Source of the DNA: Niabella pedocola
GTDB taxonomy: Bacteria; Bacteroidota; Bacteroidia; Chitinophagales; Chitinophagaceae
Direction of reading: 5' to 3'
DNA: 64,000 nucleotides
NCBI RefSeq assembly: GCF_021044425.1
Contig: NZ_JAJNEC010000005.1
Span: 1,488,001-1,552,000, forward strand
Shown one piece after another: positions 7,992 to 15,761 of the stretch. The translations under genes and the position numbers were made by a program. Each line of letters begins with the position of its first letter. Within the stretch, counting starts at the first letter, position 1. A model generated the notes under the pieces. The model ran no database searches. It saw only the letters and a list, made by a program, of their open reading frames with translations, and was not told where the DNA came from.

Positions 7992-9275
7992 CTAAACGTC
8001 CGTTGGCATCCGGCTCAGTTGTGCCGGCGTTTTAAAATAGGCTTCCAGTTTGGAAACCGCTACTGCGGCCCCGTTCTCCTGTTCCATCATATGGCCTACC
8101 TGCTGCACGGAAGTGCTGATCGCTTCCTGGTCGGCAGCGCGGATAGCGTGTAAAAGTTTTTGTGCTGTTAGCTTCTTAAAAGGAAGATGTGTTCCCCAAC
8201 CTTTCCTTTTAACAAACCGACCCCAGATCGGCTGATCGCCCAGAACAGAAACGACCACCACCGGTATCTTCGCCCGGAGCCCGGCGCCCACCGTTCCGAT
8301 TCCGCCGTGTACAACAGCCAGTTTGCACTGGGGAAATAACCAGGAATGATCAATGGCTTTTACCTCGAAAATCCGTGAACTTTGAGGCAGCTCTGTGGGC
8401 TTACTCCAGCCCTGGCAGAAAATATAACGCTCGTCTGTATGGTTTAGTAAATGTTCCAGGATACCATAAAAAACAGAAGGGTCCGGCACCGGGAAACTGC
8501 CAAAACCAATATAAATCGGTGGCGTACCCTGCTCCAGCCACTGGCGGATCGCATGCTCCGTACCGGAGCTCTGTCCGGCGGCCTTAAGGTCCAAAAATCC
8601 GGTGATATCGGCGCCCGCCGGCCAGTCGGAAGGCCGCTCAAGAAGAAAACGGCTGAATGCATGCAATTGTAACACCTGCTGCTCATCGATCTTTTCCGGC
8701 AACGGTTTTTCAAGCGGCGGTAAATTTAAGAGCACCCGTTGTTCCTGGATATCTTTTTTATGCTCTTTCCAAAAAAGCCAGCGCATCAACCGGTAAGTAA
8801 ACCGGTTATAGACGGGTGCATTAAAAAAATCAAGTCCCAGGTACGGGAAGGCTGCCGTTGGCACTGAAGGAACGGTTAACTGAACAATGGCCCACGGTTT
8901 GTTCAGGCATTCCGCCACAGAAAATACCCATGCCACGGTAAGCGGGGTTGCGATAAGCACATCAAACGTTTTACAGTCACCCACCATCTTTTGCAGAACT
9001 GCCGCCTGCCCTTTCCGGATGATCTTCCCCAATGCCCTTAGATAGGTGATCACATTTCCCGATTTAAGAATTCCGGCTATTTCAGGTGACTGCAGTATTT
9101 TTTGCGAATCCACCGGAAGCGGATAAAACGGGATCCCGTAGGTAGCTACAAAATCAGTAAAATTTTCATTTCCTACTATGCTAACGCTGTGGCCTTGTTG
9201 AATAAGCTCCACCGCCAGGGCAATATAGGGCTGTACATCGCCCCTGGAGCCGAAAGTAATGATTCCATAATGCAT
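7992..9275 (-). CDS. UGT-type glycosyltransferase (GT1/GT28 superfamily)
   Basis: A 427-residue GT-B fold enzyme. It starts with ITFGSRGDVQPYIALAVEL, the classic acceptor-domain N-terminus of the MGT/vancomycin-type and sterol glucosyltransferases. The donor-binding C-terminal half has IDHSWLFPQCKLAVVHGGIG, where the His-Gly-Gly loop contacts the sugar diphosphate, followed by VSVLGDQPIWG. It has no signal peptide or membrane helix and should work at the cytoplasmic face. Such enzymes glycosylate lipids, sterols, carotenoids or small molecules. Its closeness to the pigment-lipid cluster makes a lipid glycoside possible, but it is on the opposite strand and 430 bp away. Confidence 0.88.
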   Translation of the reverse strand: MHYGIITFGSRGDVQPYIALAVELIQQGHSVSIVGNENFTDFVATYGIPFYPLPVDSQKILQSPEIAGILKSGNVITYLRALGKIIRKGQAAVLQKMVGDCKTFDVLIATPLTVAWVFSVAECLNKPWAIVQLTVPSVPTAAFPYLGLDFFNAPVYNRFTYRLMRWLFWKEHKKDIQEQRVLLNLPPLEKPLPEKIDEQQVLQLHAFSRFLLERPSDWPAGADITGFLDLKAAGQSSGTEHAIRQWLEQGTPPIYIGFGSFPVPDPSVFYGILEHLLNHTDERYIFCQGWSKPTELPQSSRIFEVKAIDHSWLFPQCKLAVVHGGIGTVGAGLRAKIPVVVVSVLGDQPIWGRFVKRKGWGTHLPFKKLTAQKLLHAIRAADQEAISTSVQQVGHMMEQENGAAVAVSKLEAYFKTPAQLSRMPTDV

Positions 9276-9627
9276 CGTTCTGACTATTAGGTTTGGTTTG
9301 ATAAAATATAATTCAGACAGCCTTATTATAGTTAAAAATAGTATTTATTCATAAATATGACGAAATAATTAATTTTATCTAAAAAATAGTCAAGCACAAG
9401 AGTTTGAGGACAGCCCCATTCACCAGGTGTATGAGCATACAGGGAGCCCACACACAGCTGTCCGAAAATGAGGCAGCCTCATTCGTAGAAAAAAAATCTT
9501 AAAACAGATGTGAATAAAAGCATGCGGCGCGGGGAAACTATAAGCACCACACGTTCGACCCGGGATATGGGTAATATAATGCCTGTATCTTCTATTAAAA
9601 ACACAGGCGGTATTCCCAACGTCTGCG
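9276..9627. other. 352-bp intergenic region
   Basis: The first 110 bp are strongly AT-rich and probably hold the promoter of the minus-strand glycosyltransferase, although I see no exact TAnnTTTG. The rest contains two inverted repeats, GGACAGC/GCTGTCC (9408-9414 and 9457-9463) and AATGAGG/CCTCATT (9467-9473 and 9477-9483), with no suitable T-tract for the minus-strand gene ending at 9628. No gene is supported. Confidence 0.4.
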
Positions 9628-10509
9628 TTAAAACAGGTAGCCCAGTCCGGCTCCAAAAGCAGTGGTAGTGGTGGTTACCCAGTTTAGCCGGGTATCGATA
9701 GAGCTGCCATCGCTGTAATAAGCCCGGTCGGTGCCCTTCCATGCATCGGCATGTGCAATGCGGTAATAACCCATGATGCGTAACCGTTCTCCTAAGGTAT
9801 AACCAACTTCCAGTTTTCCTTTTAGCTGGTATGCCTCAGTATAATGCCGGAAACTTACCGGCTTTGCAAATTTATCAATCAGGTTCCACAGCGCCTCCGC
9901 CCGGTAGGCCAGCAGCCCGGATGCAAGATCGATCCGAAGATCCAGCCGGTTAAAGGCCCGCGTTGCATTTACGCCGGCCTGTGCGCCCATCCAGGTGGTT
10001 TTATAGGAGCTGTGCAGATCCCGTTCCCGCTCTTCATCGCCTAATAGCAACGCTTCCTGCTTTTGCAGGGTATAACCAACGAAAGGACGGATCTGGAAGC
10101 CGGATATGTTCCCAACATGATAATGTAATACGGCATCTGCAGTGAGCGCTTTTCCCTGGCTGTTAAATTGTTCGTTGTAATAATTATCCTGCCGGTCGTC
10201 CTGCGCATAATCCTGATCCGTTACCCGCCCTTTTGTGATATGATGATACCCGGCTTCAAGCTCCAGCCCCCATTTCCTGTTGAAGGAATAGCGCAAACCG
10301 GCATTCCATACCGCACCCCTTAACCGGCTCCAGGCCAGCTCGGATAAAATGTTCGGGTTTTTACCTTCGGTATTACCCGCAATGGACCAATGCAGGTTGG
10401 AATTACCGTAACCGGTTGACAAACGGATTTCATTTTGTTGTGCACAAAGCGGAAAAATATTCCAGCATTGCAGCAGCAGCCCCATAACCAGGATCCTTAA
10501 TACAGCCAT
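9628..10509 (-). CDS. Outer-membrane beta-barrel protein, function unknown
   Basis: A 293-residue exported protein. The N-terminus has a hydrophobic signal segment (VLRILVMGLLLQCWNIFPLCAQQ) with likely cleavage after CAQ. The mature part alternates polar and hydrophobic residues with many aromatic turn residues (GLRYSFNRKWGLELEAGYH, RIMGYYRIAHADAW) and ends with a terminal aromatic strand GAGLGYLF, as expected for an outer-membrane barrel. No catalytic motif is visible. It lies downstream of the metalloprotease in the same direction but is separated by a strong terminator, so it is probably its own unit. I do not recognise a named family. Confidence 0.72.
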   Translation of the reverse strand: MAVLRILVMGLLLQCWNIFPLCAQQNEIRLSTGYGNSNLHWSIAGNTEGKNPNILSELAWSRLRGAVWNAGLRYSFNRKWGLELEAGYHHITKGRVTDQDYAQDDRQDNYYNEQFNSQGKALTADAVLHYHVGNISGFQIRPFVGYTLQKQEALLLGDEERERDLHSSYKTTWMGAQAGVNATRAFNRLDLRIDLASGLLAYRAEALWNLIDKFAKPVSFRHYTEAYQLKGKLEVGYTLGERLRIMGYYRIAHADAWKGTDRAYYSDGSSIDTRLNWVTTTTTAFGAGLGYLF

Positions 10510-10539
10510 ATCACCTAAAATTACGGTTTTACACCTATT

Positions 10540-10580
10540 AAAAAAAAGTACCCGGCAACGGTGTTGCGTTGTCCGGGTAC
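10540..10580 (-). terminator. Rho-independent terminator after the metalloprotease gene
   Basis: The arms GTACCCGGCAAC (10548-10559) and GTTGTCCGGGTAC (10568-10580) pair with a one-base bulge. The A-run at 10540-10547 becomes the U-tract on the minus strand. Confidence 0.85.
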
Positions 10581-10596
10581 CGTTCCAGAAGGGAAG

Positions 10597-11388
10597 TTAT
10601 TTTGGATAAACCGTACCGATAAATGATTTATCAGTGGGAGAAAGTACCGTATTCCAGCCTACAGAAAAATTGCCAATAGTCAGTTGCTCTTCTACCGGGT
10701 AATGCATGATGGATGCCTGATCATAAGTGCTGTAATTCGTTTGTGAGGTACTGTACTTTTGAAAAATGTTGACATCCACCTGTTGGGTACTCCACCCTTG
10801 CGTTTGTTTATAATAGGCATATACTTTGGGCTTATCCCAGGGGATATTGGCCAGGGGGTGCTGATGTTCGTGGATCATTCCCAATGCATGGCCGAATTCG
10901 TGTATGGCCACACGGCTGAACTCATTATCCGGTGTAGAACTGTTGAACCACCCAAAATTCATTGTGGCGCTACCGCCTTTTATGGCGTACGCATCAGTGC
11001 CGATATACGACCAGGAACCACCGGAAGAAAAGGTAACCCGGATGGGCGCGCTCCGGTCGTTGGTCACAAAATTAAATTTGATGTTGGCATAGGTTTCCCA
11101 TTGCTTCGCAAACTGGATGACCTTGCTTCTTACAAATGAAGTGCCGCCATTCAAACTCACCTTAAGGGTGGTTCCGTTCGGCCATTGCTTGGTCTTAATG
11201 GTGGCGCCTCTTTCCGATACTCCCCCGGGGTAAAGTTCCGTACAAACTTTCAGGTTCTGGAATTCAGGGGCAATTGCTGCAAGCGTTTCCGGTTGTTCTT
11301 CATTTTGTTCGTTTACGCCGCTTTTCTGGCAAGCGGTAAACACGCAGGTGGTTGCAAACAACCATGCGGCCATTTTAACATGTTTCAT
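10597..11388 (-). CDS. Astacin-like (M12A) zinc metalloprotease lipoprotein
   Basis: A 263-residue secreted lipoprotein: signal peptide with lipobox FTAC at Cys20, then a metzincin protease domain. The zinc site HEFGHALGMIHE (His163, Glu164, His167, His173) fits the HExxHxxGxxHE pattern of astacins, and the Met-turn SIMHYP is at about residues 226-231. It should sit on the outer face of a cell membrane and cut proteins. It lies just downstream of the fucose locus on the same strand but beyond the terminator at 11672-11707, so co-transcription is unlikely. A link to glycoprotein breakdown (protease exposing fucosylated glycans) is attractive but only inferred from position. Confidence 0.88.
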   Translation of the reverse strand: MKHVKMAAWLFATTCVFTACQKSGVNEQNEEQPETLAAIAPEFQNLKVCTELYPGGVSERGATIKTKQWPNGTTLKVSLNGGTSFVRSKVIQFAKQWETYANIKFNFVTNDRSAPIRVTFSSGGSWSYIGTDAYAIKGGSATMNFGWFNSSTPDNEFSRVAIHEFGHALGMIHEHQHPLANIPWDKPKVYAYYKQTQGWSTQQVDVNIFQKYSTSQTNYSTYDQASIMHYPVEEQLTIGNFSVGWNTVLSPTDKSFIGTVYPK

Positions 11389-11728
11389 AATTTGGGAATT
11401 GATTTGGTGAATAATTACGGTTTAAAGGGTCAAATTCAGCGCTCAGGGAAGCGGTCCCGGCACACACGGAATGTTGTGATTCTTTCTCATGTAAATAATT
11501 TATACCTGCATTAAAAAAACAGGTCACTAAGGATTCAATCCTCGTTCATATAAAAGCACCATAAATATACATTTTATTTTAATATAACAAGTATATTTCC
11601 GGATCGCCTGATCAGGGTAGGGCCTGTTATCGTTTGCCTGCATCTGGTTCAAACCGGCGTTGCGGCAGGGCAAAAAAAAGGGCTGTCTCAGATTCTGAAG
11701 ACAGCCCGGATCAAAGGTGATTACCTTG
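11389..11728. other. 340-bp intergenic region upstream of the metalloprotease
   Basis: It contains the terminator of the fucosidase gene (separate entry) and an AT-rich tract at about 11505-11600 that probably carries the minus-strand promoter of the metalloprotease. No exact TAnnTTTG and no gene were seen. Confidence 0.4.
11672..11707 (-). terminator. Rho-independent terminator of the fucose operon
   Basis: The perfect 9-bp stem GGGCTGTCT (11680-11688) / AGACAGCCC (11699-11707) is followed on the minus strand by eight U (A-run 11672-11679). It ends transcription of the fucosidase gene and so of the SusC-to-fucosidase unit. Confidence 0.88.
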
Positions 11729-13093
11729 CTATTCTGAATTATTGTTGAGCATGAGCTCGATCACCGGTACCACATAGGGCGGCTTTTGCTTCGGCAATTT
11801 CAATTCGAGGTCGTTCCCCGAAGTGGTATGCTGTACTTCAGAAGCATCATGCAGGAACTGAGCATATTTTATCTTACCCTTATAGCCGGGCAGCACCAGT
11901 TTTCCATCGGCAGGATAATCAAACAGGTGCAGATAGAGCCGCTTTGTTTGCGGATTGTACGTTATCCGCATACTTGATGCTGCAGGTAATGCATATGCAT
12001 CGGCCGGGTAGGTGCAATTATATATCGAACGTTGGTTGGCATCCATCCAGTAGCCCAGGCTATCCAGTGCCCGGTTTGCCCGGTAATCAAATTGTCCTCT
12101 TGCTGTGGGCCCCACATTCAGGATCAGGTTGCCGCCATTGGCTACTGAAGTGATCAGCAGATCCAGCAGCTGCCGCTGGTTCTTCCAGGAATGTTCGTCG
12201 CGGTGATAGCCCCAGGATCCGGAAAAGGTTTGGCAGGTTTCCCAGTATTTGCCTTTGTATTTGACGAGCTCTTCCGGCCCGACCTGCTCTGGTGTTTCAA
12301 AATCATACCCGTCGGTATAGTCGTTCAGATCCATGCGGTTGTCCAGGATAATTTGCGGCTGCAATTTCCGGATCGTTTTGATCAGATCCATGGAAGCCCA
12401 GTCATTGCGACCCTTACCAAAGGTTCCGGGATAGGAAAAATCCAGCCAGAGGATATCAATTTTCCCGTACTTCGTCAGCAATTCGGTAAGCTGGTTTTTC
12501 AGGTATTGCTGGTACCTTTTCATATCCTTGCCCTTGTTGGCCGCAGCATAATCGGCCTCCGTTCCTTTATCGATACGTTGCGGATGCACCCCGTCTATCG
12601 TAAAGTCCGGGTGATGCCAGTCGATCAGCGAATAATAAAACCCGATCCGGATCCCTTCTGCACGGAAAGCATCCACAAACTCCTTTACCAGGTCGCGTTT
12701 GGCCGCCGTATTGGTCGATTTATAGTCGGTGTATTTCGAATCAAAAAGGCAAAACCCTTCATGGTGCTTGGTGGTTAACACCGCATATTTCATACCCGCA
12801 GTTTTTGCTTCCCTTGCCCATTTTTTGGGGTCAAATTTATCCGGATCAAAATTGTCGAAATATTTCTGGTAATTGGCATCCGTAATCTGCTCATAATTCT
12901 TTACCCACTCGTGCCGGGCCGGCAGGGCATAAAGGCCCCAGTGAATGAACATGCCAAAACGGGCATCTTCCCACCACTGCATGCGTTTTTTTTTCTGCTG
13001 CGGTGTTTCATTGAAGATGGATTTTTGCTGAGCCACTGCATGTATACTCAACAGGCAGCAACAGCTAAATAAAATCAATACTGTTTTTTTCAT
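11729..13093 (-). CDS. Alpha-L-fucosidase, glycoside hydrolase family 29
   Basis: A 454-residue exported enzyme with signal peptide MKKTVLILFSCCCLLSIHAVAQ. GH29 landmarks are present: WWEDARFGMFIHWG near residues 40-53, LTTKHHEGFCLFDS with His110/His111, and the nucleophile Asp218 in ILWLDFSYPG. It removes terminal alpha-linked L-fucose from glycans with retention of configuration and probably acts in the periplasm or at the outer membrane. It is the last gene of the SusC/SusD-led locus, which points to fucosylated host- or plant-type glycans. An exact -7 element (TAAATTTG on the minus strand, 13151-13158) 58 bp upstream may give it an additional promoter. Confidence 0.95.
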   Translation of the reverse strand: MKKTVLILFSCCCLLSIHAVAQQKSIFNETPQQKKKRMQWWEDARFGMFIHWGLYALPARHEWVKNYEQITDANYQKYFDNFDPDKFDPKKWAREAKTAGMKYAVLTTKHHEGFCLFDSKYTDYKSTNTAAKRDLVKEFVDAFRAEGIRIGFYYSLIDWHHPDFTIDGVHPQRIDKGTEADYAAANKGKDMKRYQQYLKNQLTELLTKYGKIDILWLDFSYPGTFGKGRNDWASMDLIKTIRKLQPQIILDNRMDLNDYTDGYDFETPEQVGPEELVKYKGKYWETCQTFSGSWGYHRDEHSWKNQRQLLDLLITSVANGGNLILNVGPTARGQFDYRANRALDSLGYWMDANQRSIYNCTYPADAYALPAASSMRITYNPQTKRLYLHLFDYPADGKLVLPGYKGKIKYAQFLHDASEVQHTTSGNDLELKLPKQKPPYVVPVIELMLNNNSE

Positions 13094-13150
13094 TTTTTAG
13101 AATTTAGATCTGTTCAACCGGAAGCAGGAACAATTACGTATTGCCCGTTT

Positions 13151-13158
13151 CAAATTTA
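13151..13158 (-). promoter_or_regulatory. Bacteroidota -7 element upstream of the fucosidase gene
   Basis: Read on the minus strand the site is TAAATTTG, an exact TAnnTTTG, 58 bp before the start codon. No good TTTG -33 element is found at the expected spacing, so this is a weak prediction of an internal promoter. Confidence 0.3.
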
Positions 13159-13232
13159 CGCCCCGGTCCTGTTATGTTATGATTGGTTTTTTTAATAGTT
13201 ATCACCGCCGCTGCACTACCCTGCCGGCGCAT

Positions 13233-14459
13233 TTACAACCGGTACCAGAAACTAAGCTGGCTCAGGTTGACGTAATTGGAATTATTGACCGTTGCTTTAA
13301 ACCGGACGCGGATGAACCGGATGGGTGGCGGATTGTTGATGAACGAAAATTTCAGGGCATTGGCACCATCATCGGTACGAACGGCATCGGTGAGCAGCGT
13401 CCATCCCTTTGCACTCATTTGTGCAGCCCACTGCGGATCATTACCCGGCAATGCAGGGAAGGCACCCGTGGTATCGGCAATGCCCCATACTTCAAACTTA
13501 GACGGGTTGTTGCAACAACTCCTGCCGGTTTCTTCAATGGCAGAAAGATCCGCGTATAGTTTCCCCATATCAAAACTGATGGTACCGGGCAAGGGAGACG
13601 TTCCTGAATTATGATAAATATTCGGATATTCCTGAGGTCCAACACTTCCGTTCCACAAACGGAACACCCCGGTTTGATCTTCATAATTCCCCATATCATA
13701 GGCGTTCTTTACCACCGCAAACAGGTTTTTGGGCACCGGCATCTGAATGGTCACCGATAAGGTATCCGGCTGAGGAACCTGGAAGGTATCAATCGCATTT
13801 GAGGCGGGCACAAAAAAGGACCGGATCCACAATTTTGTTCCGGGCTTAAACAATGGTATTGTTGTTACATCGCCTTTAAAAAGGGTGCTATCCAGCTTAC
13901 CGCTTTGCTGGTTATAATACCACAATCTTGAAAAAATATTGGAAGAATCTGTTTTGGTAAAAAACAACCGGATAGAATCGGTACCTGCCAGCTCCAGCGG
14001 ATTTGCCGCATTGAGTTGCCGGTTATACAAAGAGGATTCATAGATGGGACCGTATAGTTTTACCACCGGTGTTTTTTGCCCGATGGACCGGTTGCCCCTG
14101 GTATCATAGGTATACAGGATAAAGTTCTGAACATTGGACTCCTGCAGGTTGGCGCTGATAAGGGTGCGGATGGTATCCGAAGTATTACTGCTGGTAGCAG
14201 GCAATACCAATGAGTCGTTGCCATTGTTCCAATACACCACATACCGGGAAATCGACGGGTCCGGACTGGGATTCCATTCCAGCCGCACTCTCAGGTTACC
14301 GGGTTTGGCCCGGAAGTTTGTAACTGTCCCAGTGTACGTGATCTCTTTATTATCCAGGTATTTTTTATAGTCATCGGCCTTCCGGCTGCATCCGGTGTAT
14401 ACGCTGCTGATCCATATACCGCAGAACGCAAAAATTAAAATTGTTTTTATAGTATTCAT
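13233..14459 (-). CDS. DUF4998-type surface lipoprotein of the fucose locus
   Basis: A 408-residue lipoprotein. I start at the ATG at 14459, which gives a clean signal peptide with lipobox YTGC (Cys24); the frame also has a TTG five codons earlier. An N-terminal fibronectin-III-like domain (residues ~35-140, with RVRLEWNPSPDPSISRYVVYW) is followed by a middle beta domain and a C-terminal F5/8-type-C-like domain (RFIRVRFKATVNNSNYVNL). DUF4998/DUF5000 lipoproteins of this kind are encoded directly behind SusC/SusD in polysaccharide utilisation loci and are taken to be surface glycan-binding proteins. It should help hold fucosylated glycan at the cell surface; its exact ligand is unknown. Confidence 0.82.
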   Translation of the reverse strand: MNTIKTILIFAFCGIWISSVYTGCSRKADDYKKYLDNKEITYTGTVTNFRAKPGNLRVRLEWNPSPDPSISRYVVYWNNGNDSLVLPATSSNTSDTIRTLISANLQESNVQNFILYTYDTRGNRSIGQKTPVVKLYGPIYESSLYNRQLNAANPLELAGTDSIRLFFTKTDSSNIFSRLWYYNQQSGKLDSTLFKGDVTTIPLFKPGTKLWIRSFFVPASNAIDTFQVPQPDTLSVTIQMPVPKNLFAVVKNAYDMGNYEDQTGVFRLWNGSVGPQEYPNIYHNSGTSPLPGTISFDMGKLYADLSAIEETGRSCCNNPSKFEVWGIADTTGAFPALPGNDPQWAAQMSAKGWTLLTDAVRTDDGANALKFSFINNPPPIRFIRVRFKATVNNSNYVNLSQLSFWYRL

Positions 14460-14494
14460 AACCCGTTCATACAATTAAGGTGATAAAAAATTGC

Positions 14495-15736
14495 TTATCT
14501 GGGATCGCCGTAAAAAGTAAGTTCCATAATATGCGCAAACGTGTTATCTCCGCCCCAGTTTTCAGGAACCACCACACGCATAAACCGCACCCTGGGAGCT
14601 GCAAAAGACACATTAAACTCGGTTCCCTGGTTGGCCCAAACCCGGTCTGCATCGGTGGCTGCCGATGGCGGATTTCCGGAAGGTGGATCCGGGTACCGGT
14701 AGTTGCCGATATTGACCCAATCCCCGATCACGGTGCCCTCGGCTGCCGTCATTGGCGGCTTAAAGTCGCCCGGCTGTTCGGCATTGGAGCCCCAGAGGGT
14801 GAATGTTTTGGGATTTCCATGCCCCCAGAGATAGCCGTCTCTGGGCCACAGTTTAAAGCGGCTGAGTTTGGCAGATACCCCCAACCCGAAACTGGTAGTA
14901 GGCGGCAATACATACGGCACACGCTGATTGGTATGCCAGCCAGACCCGGTGTTACCATCCCACATATACGGCGTTAACCAGCCATACTGATCTGTTGGGC
15001 TGTCGCTGCCCAGGTGGTACTCAAAGAACCGGCTTTTATCCAGTGTGATCTCATAAAGCGGACTGACGGTTTTATAGATCGTGTCCGAGTGGTTGCCCCA
15101 TTGATCCGTGGTATATACAGCCACCGGTTTGGGCAGGGTATCAAAACCTCTCGAGGCAAAGTTGATCTCCCTGAAATTGGAGAATATCTGCTGCCGGATG
15201 GTGTACTTTTTAAAGTACGGGTCGTTGTATAAAAACACCACTCCCACGTTTTGCTGCAACCGGTTGATACCGGCCACCCGCACACCCGCAAAGTCAGGGG
15301 TCATGGCCAGGGTTTGCGCCACCACCCGGTACACCGGCGTATCCGGATATACTTTTACCGTTACCGGGTCCGACTCCACATTTGCACGGTTCACCACCCG
15401 AAGCGTAACCTCGTATTCTTTTTTCTCCGCAAACCCGTTTACTGTAAGCGTGTCTGAATAATAGCTGGACTTTGTTTCAAGCGTTGCACCGGTTTTATCA
15501 TTGATGGTATAATTGGCTTTCACATACAGGATATTCTCCGATTGGGGAAGATCGTAGGTTACATAAGCACCTCCGTTAAAATTGGTGACTTTAACATTGG
15601 TAATCGTTCCGGGTTTTGTTGTGTCGTTCGACAATGGGTTGTTATAATCTGCCCGCTTCTGACAGGCCCCGATAAAAAGTAACAGAGCGGCTAAAGAGCA
15701 GGGTATAATTAAATAATGTAAGCGACGGTTGCTCAT
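14495..15736 (-). CDS. DUF5000-domain surface lipoprotein of the fucose locus
   Basis: A 413-residue lipoprotein with lipobox IGAC (Cys25). An N-terminal beta-sandwich (DUF4959-like, TKPGTITNVKVTNFNGGAYV at ~40-60) and a second Fn3-like domain (EYEVTLRVVNRANVESDPV) precede a C-terminal F5/8-type-C-like DUF5000 domain ending RFMRVVVPENWGGDN. It lies 25 bp after SusD and 35 bp before the next lipoprotein gene, clearly in one operon. The family accompanies SusC/SusD pairs and probably binds glycan at the surface. The shared architecture with its downstream neighbour suggests an old duplication. Confidence 0.85.
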   Translation of the reverse strand: MSNRRLHYLIIPCSLAALLLFIGACQKRADYNNPLSNDTTKPGTITNVKVTNFNGGAYVTYDLPQSENILYVKANYTINDKTGATLETKSSYYSDTLTVNGFAEKKEYEVTLRVVNRANVESDPVTVKVYPDTPVYRVVAQTLAMTPDFAGVRVAGINRLQQNVGVVFLYNDPYFKKYTIRQQIFSNFREINFASRGFDTLPKPVAVYTTDQWGNHSDTIYKTVSPLYEITLDKSRFFEYHLGSDSPTDQYGWLTPYMWDGNTGSGWHTNQRVPYVLPPTTSFGLGVSAKLSRFKLWPRDGYLWGHGNPKTFTLWGSNAEQPGDFKPPMTAAEGTVIGDWVNIGNYRYPDPPSGNPPSAATDADRVWANQGTEFNVSFAAPRVRFMRVVVPENWGGDNTFAHIMELTFYGDPR

Positions 15737-15761
15737 ATAAAAAAGTTTAAGGATTCTGCAA

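Noticed and set aside
9467..9483. Hairpin AATGAGG-CAG-CCTCATT as a terminator
   Set aside because: The A/T run lies on the wrong side for the minus-strand gene ending at 9628, and no plus-strand gene ends here.
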